This document shows, in pieces, positions 60,541-62,000 of a stretch of DNA of 62,000 bases (position 1 is the stretch's first letter; the number at the start of each line of letters is the position of its first letter). This DNA comes from Glandiceps talaboti (Eukaryota; Hemichordata; Enteropneusta; Spengelidae). The notes below the pieces were generated by a model that was not told the DNA's origin, searched no databases, and saw only the letters and a program-made list of their open reading frames with translations. Both the position numbers and the translations under genes were made by a program. The stretch spans positions 22,351,949 through 22,413,948 of the forward strand of contig NC_135553.1 of NCBI RefSeq assembly GCF_964340395.1. The letters are read 5' to 3'.

Positions 60541-62000
60541 TTCTCAAAGTGGTCACATGACATGGACAATGGCAACAATATATATTCAATGTTGTGACGT
60601 GTGATGTGTGTTAACGCACGCACGGGTCAGCCCATATAGTAAGGGAGCCTTCACGGGGGGGGGGGGGGGGCAGGGAATTAAGAGGTGGGCCACTTTTTAC
60701 AAACCGGTCCTCGGGAGGGCAATATTTTAGAAAATAAAAAAGAAATTAGGAGAGGGTCACATTGTACTATGACTATTTTTTTTTTTTATCTAACTTTGCA
60801 TTATTTTGTTATTTTTGCCTGATTCCACCTCCCAACACTCCACCATTGTAAAGTACCATAATAACACCATCAATTCGGCCAGATGTTAAAAATTACGATT
60901 TGTTAATGGTCGAATTATTTAATTAATGAAAATTAATTTGCAATTTGTCAGTCGAACTGCAAGACGTGAGTGAGTCCAATATTCCAATGAGTTTTCTTCT
61001 TCGCCAATCATTTTTTTTTTTTTTAACTTTCTCCATTTTTATTCAGGATTCGTAAAATTATGCTCCCCAATCGATGGTTTGGTGGTCGAAATAAAAAATG
61101 AAAATACATAATCAATTGATTTTGTTGTGTTTGAAAAGAATTAGAAAAATAATTACATTTCTAAGACTCTGTGGATGGTTTGGCAGTCAAATTGCCAGAT
61201 TATTACTATAATATAGCATATCAGTGAAATGCAGTGATTTAACTGCTAGTTGTGGTGTGAGGAGAGGAGAGGGTCTACCTGTACCAGTAGTAAAGGGAGA
61301 ATAGCGTGACAAGATATTGGGGATAATGGTGGAGTGGAGATGTTGACCTCGGTCCCGAGGTTGTCAGTTGTGTGCTCTTTGGGAGTTCTGGCCATCAGTT
61401 CAGCCAATGACATCCAAATTTAAAACAAGCACAGGCGTCAACAATTGAGATGCTAGTCATTGTGTCTTAGCATGAGATAGTCACAGTATCTCTTTTGGTA
61501 TAGTTTTGTGACTATTCCCGCTCAGTCAGGGCTCAGTAAAGCAATGGTTACGGGTATTTTAACCTAAAATAAATCGACTAATCTGTCTTCTAAAATCATA
61601 AGAAATACCGTAGTTATTGACATAGAAGTTTACTCACTTTTGTTTTAGACCGTGGGGCAAACATTTTGTACCTACATCATCGCCATGCATATACCAAAGT
61701 CGCGAGCACAATTAATGTGTGTTCAGGCGCACACACGAGAAAAAATCATGCAAGGCCAACAATCAAACATGCTAGATATTTGGCTCACGGCCACAAATAT
61801 TAAATGACAAAATTCTTATTATCTAAAAATAAACTTTCAGTGTATAGATTATATGTTGAGCTTTGGGCGAAAATTCGCCAACACACGTGACATGACAATA
61901 CAGCAAAACATATACACCATTCAAGTCTGCAATGAATACTTACAAAGGATGTGACCATGGAGTTTGTATTTTAGCAACTGCGCTTGTGTACACGGTCCTT
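60541..62000. other. Gene-free right end
   Basis: Contains a 19-base G run at 60655-60671 and T runs, but no exon, RNA gene or element with two identifiable ends. Confidence 0.5.

Overview
The window is from an AT-rich, intron-rich animal genome, probably a marine invertebrate. Genes have short exons with consensus GT/AG splice sites and long introns. The spaces between them are packed with microsatellites, hairpin elements and L2/CR1-type LINE remains. I cannot name the species; there is no rRNA, tRNA or mitochondrial marker to help. There are few long ORFs because most exons are 60-330 bp. Most apparent long ORFs are translated microsatellites.

Three gene loci can be read.
(1) A class C GPCR of the GABA-B receptor type lies on the minus strand. 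Fourteen exons plus a candidate fifteenth run from 34451 down to about 12.5 kb. They encode a signal peptide, the Venus-flytrap ligand-binding domain and all seven TM helices. A second copy of its first two exons (1634-1386 and 642-505) opens a tandem paralogue that runs off the left edge. The repeated block covers about 1-4475 and 33066-36990.
(2) A protein with two MYND zinc fingers lies on the plus strand at 38.2-44.6 kb. Its second coding exon is split by a 1.8 kb terminal-inverted-repeat insertion. The reading frame resumes exactly after a 13-bp direct duplication.
(3) Two tandem MPV17-like (MPV17L type) genes lie on the minus strand at 48293-46581 and 54976-53059. The left copy has a premature stop codon.

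Region by region: 0-5 kb is the first copy of the GPCR 5' block. 5-8.8 kb has no clear gene. 8.8-12.4 kb holds a dead L2/CR1-like LINE, a 395-bp inverted-repeat element and a 600-bp foldback element. 12.5-34.5 kb is the GPCR gene. Its introns hold a 2.4 kb TIR element, a (TA)n-rich cluster with hammerhead-ribozyme-like motifs and a perfect 145-bp palindrome (22.0-22.9 kb), and a large inverted-repeat block with three 530-bp tandem units (26.1-31.2 kb). 34.5-38 kb is the second copy of the duplicated block. 38-44.6 kb is the MYND gene with its insertions. 46-55.3 kb is the MPV17L tandem duplication. 55.3-58.4 kb is satellite DNA (about 190-bp and 151-bp units). 58.9-59.5 kb is a 5'-truncated LINE tail, and 59.5-62 kb has only simple and dispersed repeats.

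The genes do not form a pathway or operon. The common theme is recent local duplication (GPCR, MPV17L, 530-bp unit, 151/302-bp satellite) together with heavy insertion of hairpin-type mobile elements. The best candidates for something undescribed are the hammerhead-like motifs in the (TA)n cluster, the insertion that interrupts the MYND gene, and the inverted-repeat block at 26.1-31.2 kb.
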